Shown here one piece after another: positions 10,831-25,104 of a DNA stretch of 64,000 nucleotides (positions are counted from its first letter, which is position 1; every line of letters begins with the position of its first letter). The stretch is from positions 2,491,876 to 2,555,875 of the forward strand of contig CM051006.1 of NCBI GenBank assembly GCA_027704905.1. Direction: 5' to 3'. Source of the DNA: Muraenolepis orangiensis (lineage: Eukaryota; Chordata; Actinopteri; Gadiformes; Muraenolepididae). The notes beneath the pieces are model-generated. The model was given only the letters and a program-made list of their open reading frames with translations, was not told the DNA's origin and searched no databases. A program made the position numbers and the translations under genes.

Positions 10831-12055
10831 AGGGTGGGAGGGGAGGAGGTTGGAAAGGAGGATAAGGGAGGGTGAGGGGTCAAAGGTTAGAGATAATTGT
10901 ATGATTGATATGTGTGACAAGCGTTTAGGATAAGATACGATGTACTTCCTGAATCACAGATAGGAAAGGCCGGTGTCAGAAGAATGAAAGAGATAAAAAG
11001 TGAGCTTATGCAACAGAACAACAAAACGCTTCAATTGCTTTTTAATGTCCATTTTGAGGTCTCACTTAAATCAACATGTTACATTTATTGTATATTAACG
11101 TTTTATATTTCACTCTTAAAACTACTGGCAAACTCTCCACAATCGATAATAAAATCAACACAATTATATTGGGTCCCAGCATTTCTACGATTACTATCAT
11201 TATGCTGTGGTGTTGTGCCCGTCTCCACCAGGGGGAGACACTGAGCTTACTGGCCTCTGTTTAACGTCATTAAATCCTGCACTGATATCAGTTACCACGC
11301 ATATGTGGATGCTCATACTATTAGATTCTTTGGATTTCTGATTTGGATTTTTGGCAGACAAACACCAGACGTGGAGCGTCCCAGAGGACGATAAGACCTG
11401 CTTCTGTCTGGCTGGAGGATGCAGACCTGTTGAGCAAACTAATTCACTCTTATCTTAGCAATGCAAAGAGAGAATAGTTAGCAAATTCTCACCTCAGAAT
11501 TTCAGAGAAACCACTGGAAGCAGCCGTGTGGACCAAGTTGAGAGCTAACGGAGAACTCTCCCCGTTTCAATCCCATCAGCAATTCCCTGATTTTTTACCC
11601 ACTAATTGTGACCTCTTCGTATTCACCGAGTGTGAGCGGAGCAAGGCATGCTGGGTTGTTTTCCGGTGGTTGTCTCTCTGTCGTGAAACATAGCTGCCGC
11701 TGTTCTTCGGCCGGCTTCTTTTGTTTGGCGTCATGCATTCTGGATGACTGCGCTGGAGCTGAGCTGGTGGCAGTGGCTCCTTATCAGACAAAGAATCTCC
11801 CATTGGCTATTCCTCAGTGTTTGAATCCCTTTGGAGGTAACATCCAGGCCAGTAGTAAACCATATGAATGGGATATGTGTATATGTGTTATTGCATTGTA
11901 TTTTTGTATACATTTTTTTTTATTGAAAATCTATTTTTGTGGAAACATGTCAGTATTATAGTTGACATTTTGGTTCTAGCACACGTCATGTGCAGTCATG
12001 GCACTGGGCTGTGTGTGATTATGATCAGTACTGGATGTGTTTATCCTTTGTTTAA
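10831..12055. other. No gene recognised
   Basis: Purine-rich to about 10890, then unique sequence. Open frames of 75-117 codons (for example 11608-11961) show no family signature and overlap others on the opposite strand. Nothing is annotated. Confidence 0.45.
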
Positions 12056-12059
12056 AAGT

Positions 12060-12405
12060 CCATACATCCATCTTCTCCCGCTTATCCGTAATCGGGTCGC
12101 GGAGGTAGCAGCTTCAGCAAGGGGACTCCAAACTTCCCTCTCCCTGGCAACATCGACTAGCTCTGACTGGGGGATCCCGAGGCGTTCCCAGGCCAGTGTG
12201 GAGATGTAATCACCCCACCTGTACCTCGGTCTGCCCCGTGGTCTCTTCCCAGTTGGATGTGCCTGGAAAACCTCCCTCGGGAGGCGACCATGAAGCATCC
12301 TTACTAGATGCCCGAACCACCTCAACTGGCTCCTTTCTACGCGAAGGAGCAGCGGCTCTACTCCGAGTCTCTCACGAGTAACTGAGCTTCTCACCCTTGG
12401 GTGCA
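12060..12405 (-). mobile_element. Rex3-like (RTE-clade) LINE, 3' end fragment
   Basis: The minus strand encodes the reverse transcriptase C-terminus with RWFGHLVRM, HPTGKRPRGRPRYRW and LAWERLGIPQSELVDVARE. It ends in cggataagcgggagaagatg, the usual Rex3-type 3' end. It is a short, 5'-truncated copy, closely related to the longer copy at 35621-36290. The naming as Rex3 is from memory of the family; the RTE-type C-terminus is visible. Confidence 0.75.
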
Positions 12406-12479
12406 CTTTGTTTAAAAGTGTATATGCTATAGTTAGTATTATATTTGAATGAACCTACCAAATATAGCATCTACCAACA

Positions 12480-12668
12480 TGCATTGAGGTGATCTGTAGG
12501 ACCAGATGTCTGAAGAAGGCCATGTCCATCATAAAGGACCACAACCACCCTGGGAACCATCTCTTCTCCACCCTACCATCCGGTTGCCGGTTCCACAGCA
12601 TCCGTACAAGTACTACCAGGTTGAAGGATAGTTTTTATCCACAGGCAGTGACCTACTGAACTGCTAGG
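12480..12668 (+). mobile_element. CR1/L2-type LINE, C-terminal scrap
   Basis: The plus strand reads KAMSIIKDHNHPGNHLFSTL and SGCRFHSIRTSTTRLKDSFY with PQAV, the conserved C-terminal end of L2/CR1-type reverse transcriptase polyproteins. A stop follows. There is no upstream domain. Confidence 0.75.
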
Positions 12669-13040
12669 AGTGCTGCCACTATCAGAAAAACTTATCAGTA
12701 GGTTTGAAGTGGTTGGATTTGTGCTCACAACAAAACCTCAACATATTCTATCTAAACCAAAAACCTCATGTGAGAGGGGAACTAGGTTGTCGGTGCCATT
12801 ACATTTCCACACCAGAAGTCAAACACCACAAGCCCACCTGAGGCCAGCGCTTTTCAAACCAATCTCAAGTTCTGTCTATAGCTGTGTTTAAGAGACATGG
12901 AGAAGCCCATGCTTATGGAGGTGGGATCCAGCAAGGCCCTTACCAAACGCACTCATCCCCCAGCTTAGAGCCATGGTCCACAAGCACACCTCCCCAGAAA
13001 ATACTCCTCTCTATCTCTCTCTCTCTCATTGTCTCAGTCT
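12669..13040. other. No gene recognised
   Basis: Unique sequence, ending in a short CT-rich tract (13009-13035) just before an L2 element. Confidence 0.5.
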
Positions 13041-13044
13041 TGGA

Positions 13045-14843
13045 GTATGGCGGCGTACGAGATGGCTGCCGTGTTGCGAGCTCCCGTACGACGACGCAGT
13101 TTTTAGTTATTTATTCTTTTTATTGCAACTATCTTTGTACAGAAAGCTAGCAGCACATTCATTTATGACTTTTGCACACTTCTGGAGATCAGATTGACAG
13201 TCTCTCGCCGCCTACCGAGTTTTTTCATCTGGTAATCCAGCTGTGACTTCCCGCCCGAAGTCACAGCTGGATTATCTCCGACCATCTTGGGCATGATTAC
13301 AGGCAAGCGTCGCTGGAAGAAGCGAGGGAAGCGAGCCGGCGTGCTTGTCAGGCTGAGATGTCGATTTGATCGCCCCCCACTACTCACCATTCTACTGGCT
13401 AATGTACAGCCTCTGGACAATAAGGTAAGCGAGCTACAGGCTCGTATTCAATTCCACCGGGAAACTAAGGACAATTGTATCATCTGCCTTACGGAGACAG
13501 GGATGTCGGAGGGGGTTACCGACGCAGCTATCGAGCCGACAGGAGTTTCCGTCCACCGGGCGGACAGAACAAAGGCTCTATCCGGTAAAGATCACGGAGG
13601 GGGGTATGTCTCATGATAAACAGATCTTGGTGCAACCAAAGTCATGTACATCCCCTCAAGTCTTTCTGTTCCCCGGACCTGGAGTACCTGATGCTTATGT
13701 GCCGTCCATTCTGGCTACCTCGGGAGTTTATAGGCAGAGACTGAAGCAGCAACCGATCGCTGTGAGGGAGGTTCAATGCTGGTCGGACCAATCGGACTCT
13801 ATGCTGCAGGATTGTTTTGATGGCGCTGACTGGGACATGTTCCGGGTCGCCTCGGAGCCCCCCAGGGATGCTTACTGAGCCCTCTCCTCTACTCCCTCTA
13901 CACCCACGACTGCATGCTATGCACAGCTCCAACGTCATCGTCAAGTTTGCTGACGACACGACAGTGATGGGCCTGATCACCTACGACGACGAAGACAGCC
14001 TACAGGGAGGAGGTTGGATCGCTGGATTAGTGGTGCCAGGAGAACAGCCTCGCCCTCAACGTCAAGAAGACCAAGGAGCTGATCGTGGACTACAGGAAGC
14101 AGAGAGGAGAGCACGGCCCTATCTCCATCGACGGTGTTGCAGTAGAGTGGGTCAGCAGCTTCAAGTTCCTCGGCGTGCACATCTCCGAGGACCTCACATG
14201 GTCCACGCACACCACACACGTGGTGAAAAGGGCCCAACAACTTCTGTATTTCCTCAGGCGTCTGAGGAAATTCAGCATGGGCCCCCGCATCCTGAGAACA
14301 TTCTACACCGGGACAATCAAGAGTGTTCTTACTGGATGTATCACCGCCTGGTACGGGAACTGCACCGCACTCTAGCTCGAGCGTAGAGCGCTTCAAAGGG
14401 TGGTGTGGACAGCTCAGTATATCGTTGGAGGTTTGCTCCCCTCCCTCCTGGATATATACAACCAGCAGTGCGTGGCCAAGGCCAATCGCATCATAAAAGA
14501 CATTGCCCACCCCAACCACGAACTGTATTCACTTTTACCACAGTCAGGCCATCAGGCTGCTGAACAAGGGCGTATAGCATATAACAATGTATATTTGATT
14601 ACATTGATTTATATATACATATTGCTCTTTTTCTGTGCTGATATATTGCATTTTATAAATTGTATTTTTACTTTTTTATGTTTAACTTTATACTGTTTTG
14701 TACTTTTTTTAACTTATTTTATTCTATTTTTTATTCTTATTTGTATAACTGCTGTCTGTCGTCGGGTATTGCACATATGATTTTCACTCACTGCTTTATA
14801 CTTGAGTAAACTGTGAAGTGAAAATAAACTTGACTTGACTTGA
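13045..14843 (+). mobile_element. L2-like LINE with internal deletion
   Basis: The 5' UTR-like start atggcggcgtacgagatggc (about 13050) is followed by the start of the AP-endonuclease domain (ILLANVQPLDNK, CLTETGMSE, 13363-13620). A linker piece is then fused directly to the reverse transcriptase catalytic part (YSLYTHDC; FADDT at 13946-13960). The C-terminal region follows (ELIVDYRKQRGEHGPISIDG, SSFKFLGVHISEDLTWSTHT, IKSVLTGCITAWYGN). A stop interrupts after NCTAL. The 3' end has the UTR tail aaaataaacttgacttgact, a (CTTGA)n terminus. The family's usual middle part (endonuclease C-terminus and RT N-terminus) is missing, and several frameshifts occur. Non-functional. Confidence 0.85.
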
Positions 14844-15655
14844 TACAAGATACAAGATACAATATACAAGATACAAGATTTTTATTGCCCATTTGTAACA
14901 AGTCCTCCACATTCCCTCCCGCAGTATAAATCTCAAAAACAACACAATAAAAATATGAATAATTTATACAATAAAATAAACAAAAAAAGAGAAGCAAAGT
15001 GACTTAAGACCAGACGGTAGGGGAAAGAAGAGATGGTGCCCAGGGTGGTTGCAGTCCTTTATGATGGACATTGCCTTCTTCCGACATCTGGTCCTAAAGA
15101 TCTCCTCAATTTATGGAAGTGCACACTCGATTATCTTCTCTGCCATCCTCACGACCCTCTGGATGGCTTTCTTGTCCCATACAGTAGTGTTGCCGTACCG
15201 TAGTTGCGTGTCCATGCCAGGTCATCAAAAATCTGTAGTCCCAGGAAGCGGAAGCAGCTGACGACTTCCACCGGTGTCCCGTACAGGCTGATGGTGCAGT
15301 GGGTGCCCCGGTGGCTCCTGAAGTCCACGATGAGCTCCCTGGTCTTGCTGAAATTCAGTGCGAGGCTGTTGTCCTCACACCATTGCGTCAGCCGGACCAC
15401 CTCATCTCTGTACTCCGTTTCATCGCCCCGCTTATTAAGCCGATGATTGTGGTGTCGGTGTTGAGGACCAGAGTGGATGAGATGTTGTTCCCAATCTTCA
15501 CCACTTCAGGCCAGGAAGTCCATAATCCAGTTACAGATGGGGGCGCCCAGACCTAGGTCCCTCAGTTTCAGGACCAGCTTGGAGGAAACGATGGTGTTGA
15601 ATGCAAGCTGTAGTCAATGAACAGCAGTCCTGACGTAGGTGTCCATCCTGTCTAG
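14844..15655 (-). mobile_element. CR1/L2-type LINE, minus strand, 5'-truncated
   Basis: It joins the previous LINE tail to tail. The terminus is a repeated tacaagatacaagat at 14844-14880. The minus-strand translation gives TQWCEDNSLALNFSKTREL, IVDFRSHRGTHCTISLYGTP and SCFRFLGLQIFDDLAW (15149-15400), and further RT sequence up to about 15640 in other frames. Frame breaks make it a relic. It is the same family as the fragments at 7205 and 41754. Confidence 0.8.
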
Positions 15656-15694
15656 GTGCTGCATTAAGGAGCAGGAAGGGGTTAGAGGTCATTA

Positions 15695-16262
15695 TGTCAC
15701 AAGTGCGTGGTTATGTGGGACCCAGAATGCAGACCGAGACCAGAGAGGGGAGAACAGGGGTTTTATTTGGCACAGAACACAAGCGTATGTAACTTCAACG
15801 ACAGACGATGGATCTGGTACCGGGAGGTCGAGGTGCGTCGTACCGACAGGTAGTAGCCGAACGGATCGTTGGGGACAGGCGATGGTCAGGTTACCGGGAG
15901 GTCGATGTGCGTCATACCGACAGGTAGTAGGCGAACGGATCGTTGGGGACAGGCGATGGTCAGGTTTACGGAAGGTCGAGGGGCGTCGTACCGACAGGTA
16001 GATGACGGGCGGAACTCCGGGACCGACGAGGGGCTGGAACATTAGACGGGCGGGCTATCTCTCCGATAGTCCGTAGCAGGGTGATCAGAACCAGGGATGA
16101 ATGTCACCTGGGGACTCGTAGCCTACAGGTTAAACACAGTACGAACGAGCGACGTCTCTAACTGACGCCGCGGTATAAATAGCCCCCCCAGGTGAGATAA
16201 TTGGCAATTAGCCACGGTAATGGTGGGCAGGTGCGTGTATGTGCGCCTCTAGCGCTGTGACG
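15695..16262 (-). mobile_element. Ty3/Gypsy LTR (solo), minus strand
   Basis: Read on the minus strand, it begins near CGTCACAGCGC, has ctatttataccgcggcgtc (TATA-like), then cgctcgttcgtactgtg (the putative transcript start block also seen at 26778) and caaataaaacccctg (poly(A) signal), and ends cttgtgaca. An internal tandem repeat of about 75 bp containing gtaccgacaggtagtag is present 2-3 times (15818-15990). It is related to, but clearly a different subfamily from, the LTRs at 26632 and 55041. I find no clean 5-bp target duplication. Confidence 0.8.
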
Positions 16263-16722
16263 ATTCAGCTGCTTGGTTTGAATCTGAATTGATTTAATAA
16301 GACTTCCATAAATAGCAAAGCAGTTAAACTCTTCAAAACAGACCAGCGTGTGCATATATCTTCTTAACTACCCTGATTTATGATGCCACAACAAGATTGA
16401 TTTCAAAATCTACGTTTGATTTATATGTGTATTTATTGTTTAGAATTTCCTTTGTGTTTTCGTATAAATAACATAATAAGCATGAAAAATAAAACAATCT
16501 CAGACATTCACAGGCATCATGTGCAGGCATCCTTTCCTCAAACATAAGGAGTGAATCACATGAACACGAAGCAAAACAAAACTACTTCAAGACAAAAATA
16601 ACCAGCGAGGCGACTGAACCCAAATCAGCACATGTGTGGAGCTGTGATTGGCTCACCCTCCGGAGCCAACAGCCAGTGTCTCGCTTCTAATTGGCTATTA
16701 TGGAAAGACTTTGTCAACTGCT
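16263..16722. other. No gene recognised
   Basis: AT-rich unique sequence. 16660-16720 contains attggctattatgg, but no coding signal. Confidence 0.5.
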
Positions 16723-16980
16723 TGTCAACACACACACACACACCACACACACACAAAACAAACACACAAACTAGATATAAATACACCATCACACCATCCA
16801 CACACACATCCACACATATACACACACACACACACACCACCCATAGATAAAACGGTTTACTCTGTACTCCGTTAGTGTGTGTGTGTGTGTCTGTATGTAT
16901 ATGTGTGTGTGTGTTTGTGTGTATGTGTGTGTGTGTATGTGTGTATGTGTGTGTGTATGTGTGTGTACACATACACACAT
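16723..16980. repeat. (AC)n and (GT)n microsatellites in inverted arrangement
   Basis: AC-rich tracts at 16727-16840 are followed by GT-rich tracts at 16873-16978, making a large imperfect inverted repeat able to fold back. Confidence 0.9.
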
Positions 16981-16990
16981 GCCCCGCCAC

Positions 16991-17160
16991 GAATGACTCT
17001 CAGTAGTTAATATAGTTATAATATAGTTAATAGTAGTAGTAGGAGGAGAGTATTGGAGAATAGATCACAGAATGACTCTCAGTAGTTAATATAGTTATAA
17101 TATAGTTAATAGTAGTAGTAGGAGGAGAGTATTGGAGAATAGATAACAGAAGGACTCTCA
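16991..17160. repeat. 79-bp direct repeat, two copies plus a stub
   Basis: gaatgactctcagtagttaa starts at 16991 and again at 17070, with a stub (gaaggactctcag) at 17149. The copies are almost identical. Confidence 0.95.
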
Positions 17161-18009
17161 GGGCCGGATGGGGCAGGAGGAAGGAAGAAGTCGTCGTGGA
17201 TGACCGGGCACAGAAGCGGATCATTGATGGGAGAGGTCGCCCGACCACACAGACATTGAGAGCCGTAAAGATAACGATCGCAAAGCACGGTCTGGCAGAA
17301 GAATACTGGACAGGATGACGAGAATGACGAGAAGGGCCAAGCGACGACCAGGCAGAGTTTGAAGGGGAAAAAGATGTGTTTGTAGTGGAGAAGCGGGAGA
17401 CTTTCTGTCAGGCAGTTAACCGGTCTATCGGGTGGAGATCTCGGGCTCCCTTTTCTATGGAATATTGCATTGAATTGTATTGTATCAGAGCAGTTTTTTA
17501 TTGAATCTTTTATAATTCTAAATTCTCTTTTGAATAGTTTGCTACGCCCACATCTGAACGCGACAGTTCCAACCCCATTTGTATATACCAATTTCCCTAA
17601 ACGCTGCCAATACGCCATTATTCGGTAGCTGTAGGTTAGAAACACGTTCAGTCAATTCTGTGGTCGTCCGGAACACCTCAAATACGTCTACATATGTCAA
17701 TATGCGTTGGAGATAAGTTACACATAGGTTCAAAGCACTAGAAATAAGTTTTGGGTATGCTGGACATTATCTCAACGTATTTCGACTTATGAGTAACTTA
17801 CAAGTAACGTGTGTGTACAAGTAACGTGTTACAGTAGTTCTGTTACCGAAACCTAACCCAGTAGTTGTGTTGACTAAACCTAACCCAGTAGTTGTGTTGA
17901 CTAAACCTCTCCAAAGTGTGACAAAAAAATTATATAATAAAAAATAACATAAAATAAGACTAAGTCTAAATAAAGCCATGGGACATGAACCCGGGTCTAC
18001 GGGCTGGTG
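17161..18009. other. No gene recognised
   Basis: Unique sequence. A small direct repeat of ctaacccagtagttgtgttg lies at about 17862-17907. No coding family was recognised. Confidence 0.45.
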
Positions 18010-18413
18010 GAATCTGTTTGTGGACGTCTGTTTGTGGAGGTCTGTTTGTAGAGGTCTGTTTGTAGAGGTCTGTTTGTAGAGGTCTGTTTGTAGAGGTCTG
18101 TTTGTGGAGATCTGTTTGTGGAGGTCTGTTTGTAGAGGTCTGTTTGTGGAGGTCTGTTTGTGGAGGTCTGTTTGTAGAGGTCTGTTTGTGGAGGTCTGTT
18201 TGTGGAGGTCTGTTTGTGGACGTCTGTTTGTGGACGTCTGTTTGTGGACGTCTGTTTGTAGAGGTCTGTTTGTAGAGGTCTGTTTGTGGAGGTCTGTTTG
18301 TGGAGGTCTGATTGTAGAGGTCTGTTTGTAGAGGTCTGTTTGTAGAGGTCTGTTTGTAGAGGTCTGTTTGTAGACATCTGTTTGTGGACGTCTGTTTGTG
18401 GAGGTCTGTTTGT
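18010..18413. repeat. 14-bp minisatellite, about 29 copies
   Basis: The unit gaggtctgtttgta varies mainly between gtaga, gtgga and gtgga-c forms. Because the unit has no stop in any frame and 14 is not a multiple of 3, it produces long open frames on both strands; these are not genes. Confidence 0.97.
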
Positions 18414-18736
18414 GCTCATGGAAACGTAGTGACCAGTGGATGGTTGAGTCTCTAGGGTTCTCAGAAACCTTAGCGCTGTAACCCGATCCATGTTAATAAA
18501 GACGTCTTCTAATATGTCAACAAAGAAAGTACATCTACTGTATGGAATAACAACCTTACGCTAAATGGGAATGAATTTCTTACGTGGTAACGAGTGACGT
18601 TTGTTAAAATACTAGTCGCGTTTCTACTGTGGAGAACGAGGAACTAAAATATATGTTTTGACGGTTCCTCAGAGGAATGTGAACGCTCTCCACATCTCTT
18701 GCTATTTAGTTCCTCTTCCTCAATATTAACGCTATT
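18414..18736. other. No gene recognised
   Basis: Short unique spacer between the 14-bp minisatellite and the (CT)n tract. Confidence 0.5.
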
Positions 18737-20580
<1,844 letters not shown>

Positions 20581-20642
20581 AAGATTCAAGATTCAAGATT
20601 CAAGATAACTTTATTTATCCCGAGGGAAATTAAGGAACAAGC
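20581..20642 (-). mobile_element. LINE/SINE 3' tail, minus strand
   Basis: A repeated attcaagattcaagat run is followed by aactttatttatcccgaggg. The reverse complement is the common ccctcgggataaataaagtt tail of fish non-LTR elements. Only the tail is seen. Confidence 0.7.
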
Positions 20643-20666
20643 ACAAGCTCTCAAGCATACGTACAG

Positions 20667-21189
<523 letters not shown>

Positions 21190-22312
21190 TCTCAGAAACT
21201 GTGGATGAACATAGAGGTCTGCCTACTCCTAAAGGCAGGTTACGCTGCTTTTACTGTTCAGCCAGGGATAACCTGAAGAAGGGCATCAAGCTGGCCAAGC
21301 TCAACCACAAGCATATGGTTGAAGACCACTTCAACAACTCTGATCCCCGACACATGTGGCAGGGAATCCGGGCCATTACGGAGTACAAACCCTCCAACAA
21401 CTCCCTCCAAACCACTGGCTCATCCCTTCCTGACAAGCTCAAAAATTGTTATGTCCGCTTCGACTGGCAAGACCATGAACTGCCCACCAGGGCTACTAAC
21501 CTTGCTGACCATCAACCCCTCACCCTCTCCCCCACAGACGTGTGTGCGGCACTGAGCAGAACAAATGTGCATTATGCAGCTGGTTCTGATGGCATCTCCG
21601 GCTGCATGCTCAGGAACTGCGCTTAGCAGCTAACTTAGGTCTTAACTGACATTTTCAACATGTCACTAGCTCAGGCAGTTGTCCCAGTATGCTTTAAAAC
21701 CACCTCTATTGTGCCAGTGCCAAAACACTCCTCTGCACCAAGCTCTTCGAGAGGCTGGTCCTGGCTCACCTCAAATCTGGCATCTCACCCTCACTGGATA
21801 AACACAAATTTGCCTACTGTGGGAACAGGAGCACGGAGGATGTTATCTCCTCAGACCTTCACTCTGCTCTCTCTCACCTGGATGAGAACAACACCCACGT
21901 GACAATGCTGTTCATCGACAGCTCAGCATTCAACACCATCATCCCCTCCAAACTCATCCGCAAACTTGATGACCTTATGGAAACCAAGAATCTTGACATA
22001 AACCCCTCTGTCTGTAACTGGCTATTGGTATTGGATATTCCTAGCCAACAGACCCCAGTCTGTCACGTAGGACAATCTCACCTCCTCCACCATCAGCATG
22101 AACATTGGTGTCACGCTGGGCTGTGCTAAGCCCCCTCCTCTACTCTCTCTTCACCCACAACTGCACTCCTGTTTATGGTACAAACAATATCCAGTTTGCA
22201 GATGACACAACGGTGGTGGGCCTCACAAGAGCAACAATGAGGCAGCCTACAGGGAGGAGGTCCTGCCCCTGGTGGCCTAGTGCACCGACAAGAACCCCCA
22301 TCCTCAACCGGG
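21190..22312 (+). mobile_element. L2/CR1-type LINE, middle fragment (linker and reverse transcriptase)
   Basis: The plus strand encodes the linker (DNLKKGIKLAKLNHKHMVED, MWQGIRAITEYKP), then AAGSDGISGCMLRNCA, IFNMSLAQAVVPVCFKTT and IVPVPKH, then MLFIDSSAFNTIIPSKL and the polymerase motif FADDTTVVGL (22195-22224). Several frameshifts and an in-frame stop after RNCA show that it is dead. Both the endonuclease and the 3' end are missing. The 3' side abuts a SINE at 22313. It is the same family as 25105-26100. Confidence 0.85.
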
Positions 22313-22552
22313 CGGCAGTCTAGCTCAGGAGGTAGAGCGGTCGCCTCACAACCGGAAGGTTGCTGGTTCGATCCCCGGCTCCTCCTAGCAAAAACTGTCG
22401 AGGTGTCCTTCAGGAAGACCCTAACCCTAACTGCTCCCCGGGCGCTGTATGAATAGCTGCCCACTGCTCCTAATACTAGGATGGGTTAAATGCAGAGAAC
22501 ACGTTTCACTGTATGTCTTCATGTATGTGACCAATAAAGAGGATTCAATCCT
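22313..22552 (+). mobile_element. tRNA-derived SINE
   Basis: A box tagctcaggaggtagagcgg and B box ggttcgatcc (22365-22378) at tRNA-like spacing, then a body ctcctcctagcaaaaactgt and a 3' end accaataaagaggattcaat. The same family is at 33120-33340, and a tail only at 9262. Confidence 0.85.
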
Positions 22553-23324
22553 CACGATTTGTTGTTTTGTTGTTTTTAACCACAGAGCAGATGACGAGTG
22601 GTCAAGACGGGTCAGACGCCCAGTCTTTCAGGGTCAGAGAACTTCTGAGTACATGTAAGAAAAACATAAACTTCCCTTTAAGGATGAAACTTAAAAAATC
22701 ATAAATAAACAAAAATTTCAGCTTTACTTTTGGAGGCTGAGGTGGTCCACCAGAACCTCTTGAAGAGGACAGATGAGCCTCAGACAGACAGACCTCCAGT
22801 AGAGCAGGCGGTGTGATGAGGAAAGGACCATGCTCCTTTCAGGGAGTTGATGCTGGATCTCATTGTGTTCACACTCCTTTATATAGCAGACAGAAATGGA
22901 GGGATTTTCAAGTGGGTGTCAAAGTGAAAAAAAGACTGAGCTATCTCATGTCCCCGTGTTGTCGTGCACTTGAATTTATTCAATGAAATGTACACTTAAA
23001 TTCATCCTGGCCAATTGAAATCGCCAGATCTCTGAAGACCCGTCTCTCTCCTGTCCTTAACTATTGAGTTGTAAACGGTTGTAGAGAGAGAGGTGGCAGA
23101 CGCTTCACACTCCCCACTCAGCGCTGTCTCCTCTTCCCTTTAAATTGACTCACAGCGCCATTTATTAAGACTTCAGTCAAACTGTTTTTTCCGAGATGCG
23201 AGAACGTGTAAAACGGTCTGACTCATTACCGACAACATGAAATGGAAATTGACTTTCTTACCGTGACAGCTTATTTTGTCCCGACGGACGGTGTTTTTCC
23301 CCCCCTTCGTCTTCTTACTGCGTC
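22553..23324. other. No gene recognised
   Basis: Unique sequence. 22890-23060 lacks repeats and is AT-rich. No coding signature was recognised. Confidence 0.4.
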
Positions 23325-23406
23325 AACGGCGGTGTGTGTGCCTGTGTGTGTGTGTGTGTGTGTGTGTGTGCCTGTGTGTGCGTGTGTGTGTGTGTGTGAG
23401 CCTGTG

Positions 23407-23438
<32 letters not shown>

Positions 23439-23441
23439 CAG
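23325..23441. repeat. (GT)n microsatellite
   Basis: Interrupted GT tract with CCTGTG and CGTG units. Confidence 0.95.
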
Positions 23442-25090
23442 GCGTGTGCCCGAACCACGCAGTCAGATCGATCCACGTCCCATCCTGTCCCCCCCCCCCG
23501 GGGACAGACCCAACTTCCTGCTTCTATATCCTAATATCCTGTTTTGCTCCTGGACATCTGTCATCTGGAAGGATGCACGGACCTCGGCTTACCCGGCTTT
23601 CAGAACACCGGAACCGAGTCGTCAATATCCCGAAAGTGCTCCTGCTTTTAAACAATGGGGTGGTCGTGGTTCTCGTGGGTTCACACAAAACATGAGAGCC
23701 GATGCTGCATTAGACATGTTTATTATCTAAATCATGTCACATCATGATTGGCATAAGGCACACACTCTATCCAAAGTTGCTAACGGTGAACTTTACTTGT
23801 CAGGCCTGCAGTGGATGCCATAGTCTCACATGGTCACAGCATATACCACTCACATTGAAATGATGCAAAGCCCCTTGAAAATCAACAAAGTTCCCCTTCA
23901 CAGAGCAGAAATGGTTTATCAGGGATCTTGCTCAAGGGCCTGCGGGGTAAACTGCTGACATTGGGGTTTGAACCCTCATACGACCACCAGACTGGCCTGA
24001 CCCCGATCCTTACAGAACAGCAATCTAAATACTGACTCAAATCAAGCTAAACAGAAAAAAAACTTAAGTATAAATCCTCATCTATGAATGACAAAGAACA
24101 CAGCTGCAGTTTATTTTTTCACATGGAATTAACATATGAGCTTTATGTTAATCACCTAACCACGTCATTTATGGAATTCAAGAAAGATAAAGATGTAAAT
24201 TCACCTTGTCACATTGAGAGTGAATTAGCATATACACAACTAAGACACTCAGCTAGAAAAAGTTGTGTTGTGGTGTATTTGTCTATGAAGCCTGTTTATA
24301 ATATATATGAAGCATGCTTTATAATATCTTCTTAAGAACAGGAATTTTTAAATGTCCTTGTGGACATGTTGTCATTTCCGTCAGTAACGTTCCACCGGGA
24401 AAGCGCATAACAGACCAGGCTATTTACTGTGCTGCTTTGCATATTAACTGATACAAATGGAAATTAATGAAGGTCTTTATCGCTGTATCTGGTTTAATAT
24501 TTAGAAAGTGTTTGCAGCTACCCATTTCACATCATCACATTCCTTCAACGGGAATAATGGTGGTCTGCCTTCTGGTGGTCACCCGCACGGCGTGGAACCC
24601 AAACCATAAAAAAAATGACATTTATCCAGGACGAAAGGAGAGAAGCTTCTAATTTCCCTTCCTTGAGAATCTATTTTATTTTTTGTGTGTCCAGGAAACT
24701 TTGAAGGCCTCTGGCGCTTACGTCAGTCAGAAACCTCGTGCATGGTGTTCATCTGCAGAAGAAGAAGAAGCTTTTGTCAGAGCCGGAGCCTTGCCCTGGC
24801 AGTTCATCAGTTTCTCTTTTATTCCGCCATCTGCGTCAAAGCTTTGAGGATTTTTGAGTGCGTGGGAAGCAATAGAAATATGAATGGCTTTTTGAGTAGA
24901 CATTAGCAAGAGGAGCTGGACGGAGATACCACAGGAGATTATAAGTGAGCTTATGTATTAATTGTATTCATTCGCAGAGAGAGGTTTGCTGTGAATTAAA
25001 GTGTTTTCTTAGGCGTGAAACCAAGATTAATGTGCGTTGAATGGCATTCTGTGGGCTGGTCAGCAGATGTCTATCCTGCTGCCTTGTTGT
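23442..25090. other. No gene recognised; SINE trace; possible conserved non-coding block
   Basis: A minus-strand SINE remnant (ggggtttgaaccctc at about 23964 and upstream) lies at 23880-24005. The region 24660-24990 is repeat-free with a regulatory-DNA look. No open frame here has recognisable content. Confidence 0.4.
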
Positions 25091-25104
25091 CTCACAAAGC
25101 TGCC

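Noticed and set aside
11608..11961. 117-residue plus-strand frame as a host gene
   Set aside because: No recognisable domain, a hydrophobic low-complexity end, overlapping frames on the other strand, and no splice or promoter context.
17997..18491. A 164-residue Thr/Gln-rich frame
   Set aside because: The 14-bp minisatellite has no stop in any frame; this is an artefact.
22313..22400. tRNA gene
   Set aside because: A and B boxes are present but no cloverleaf or acceptor stem pairs, and a SINE body and tail follow. The same holds at 33120 and 8349.
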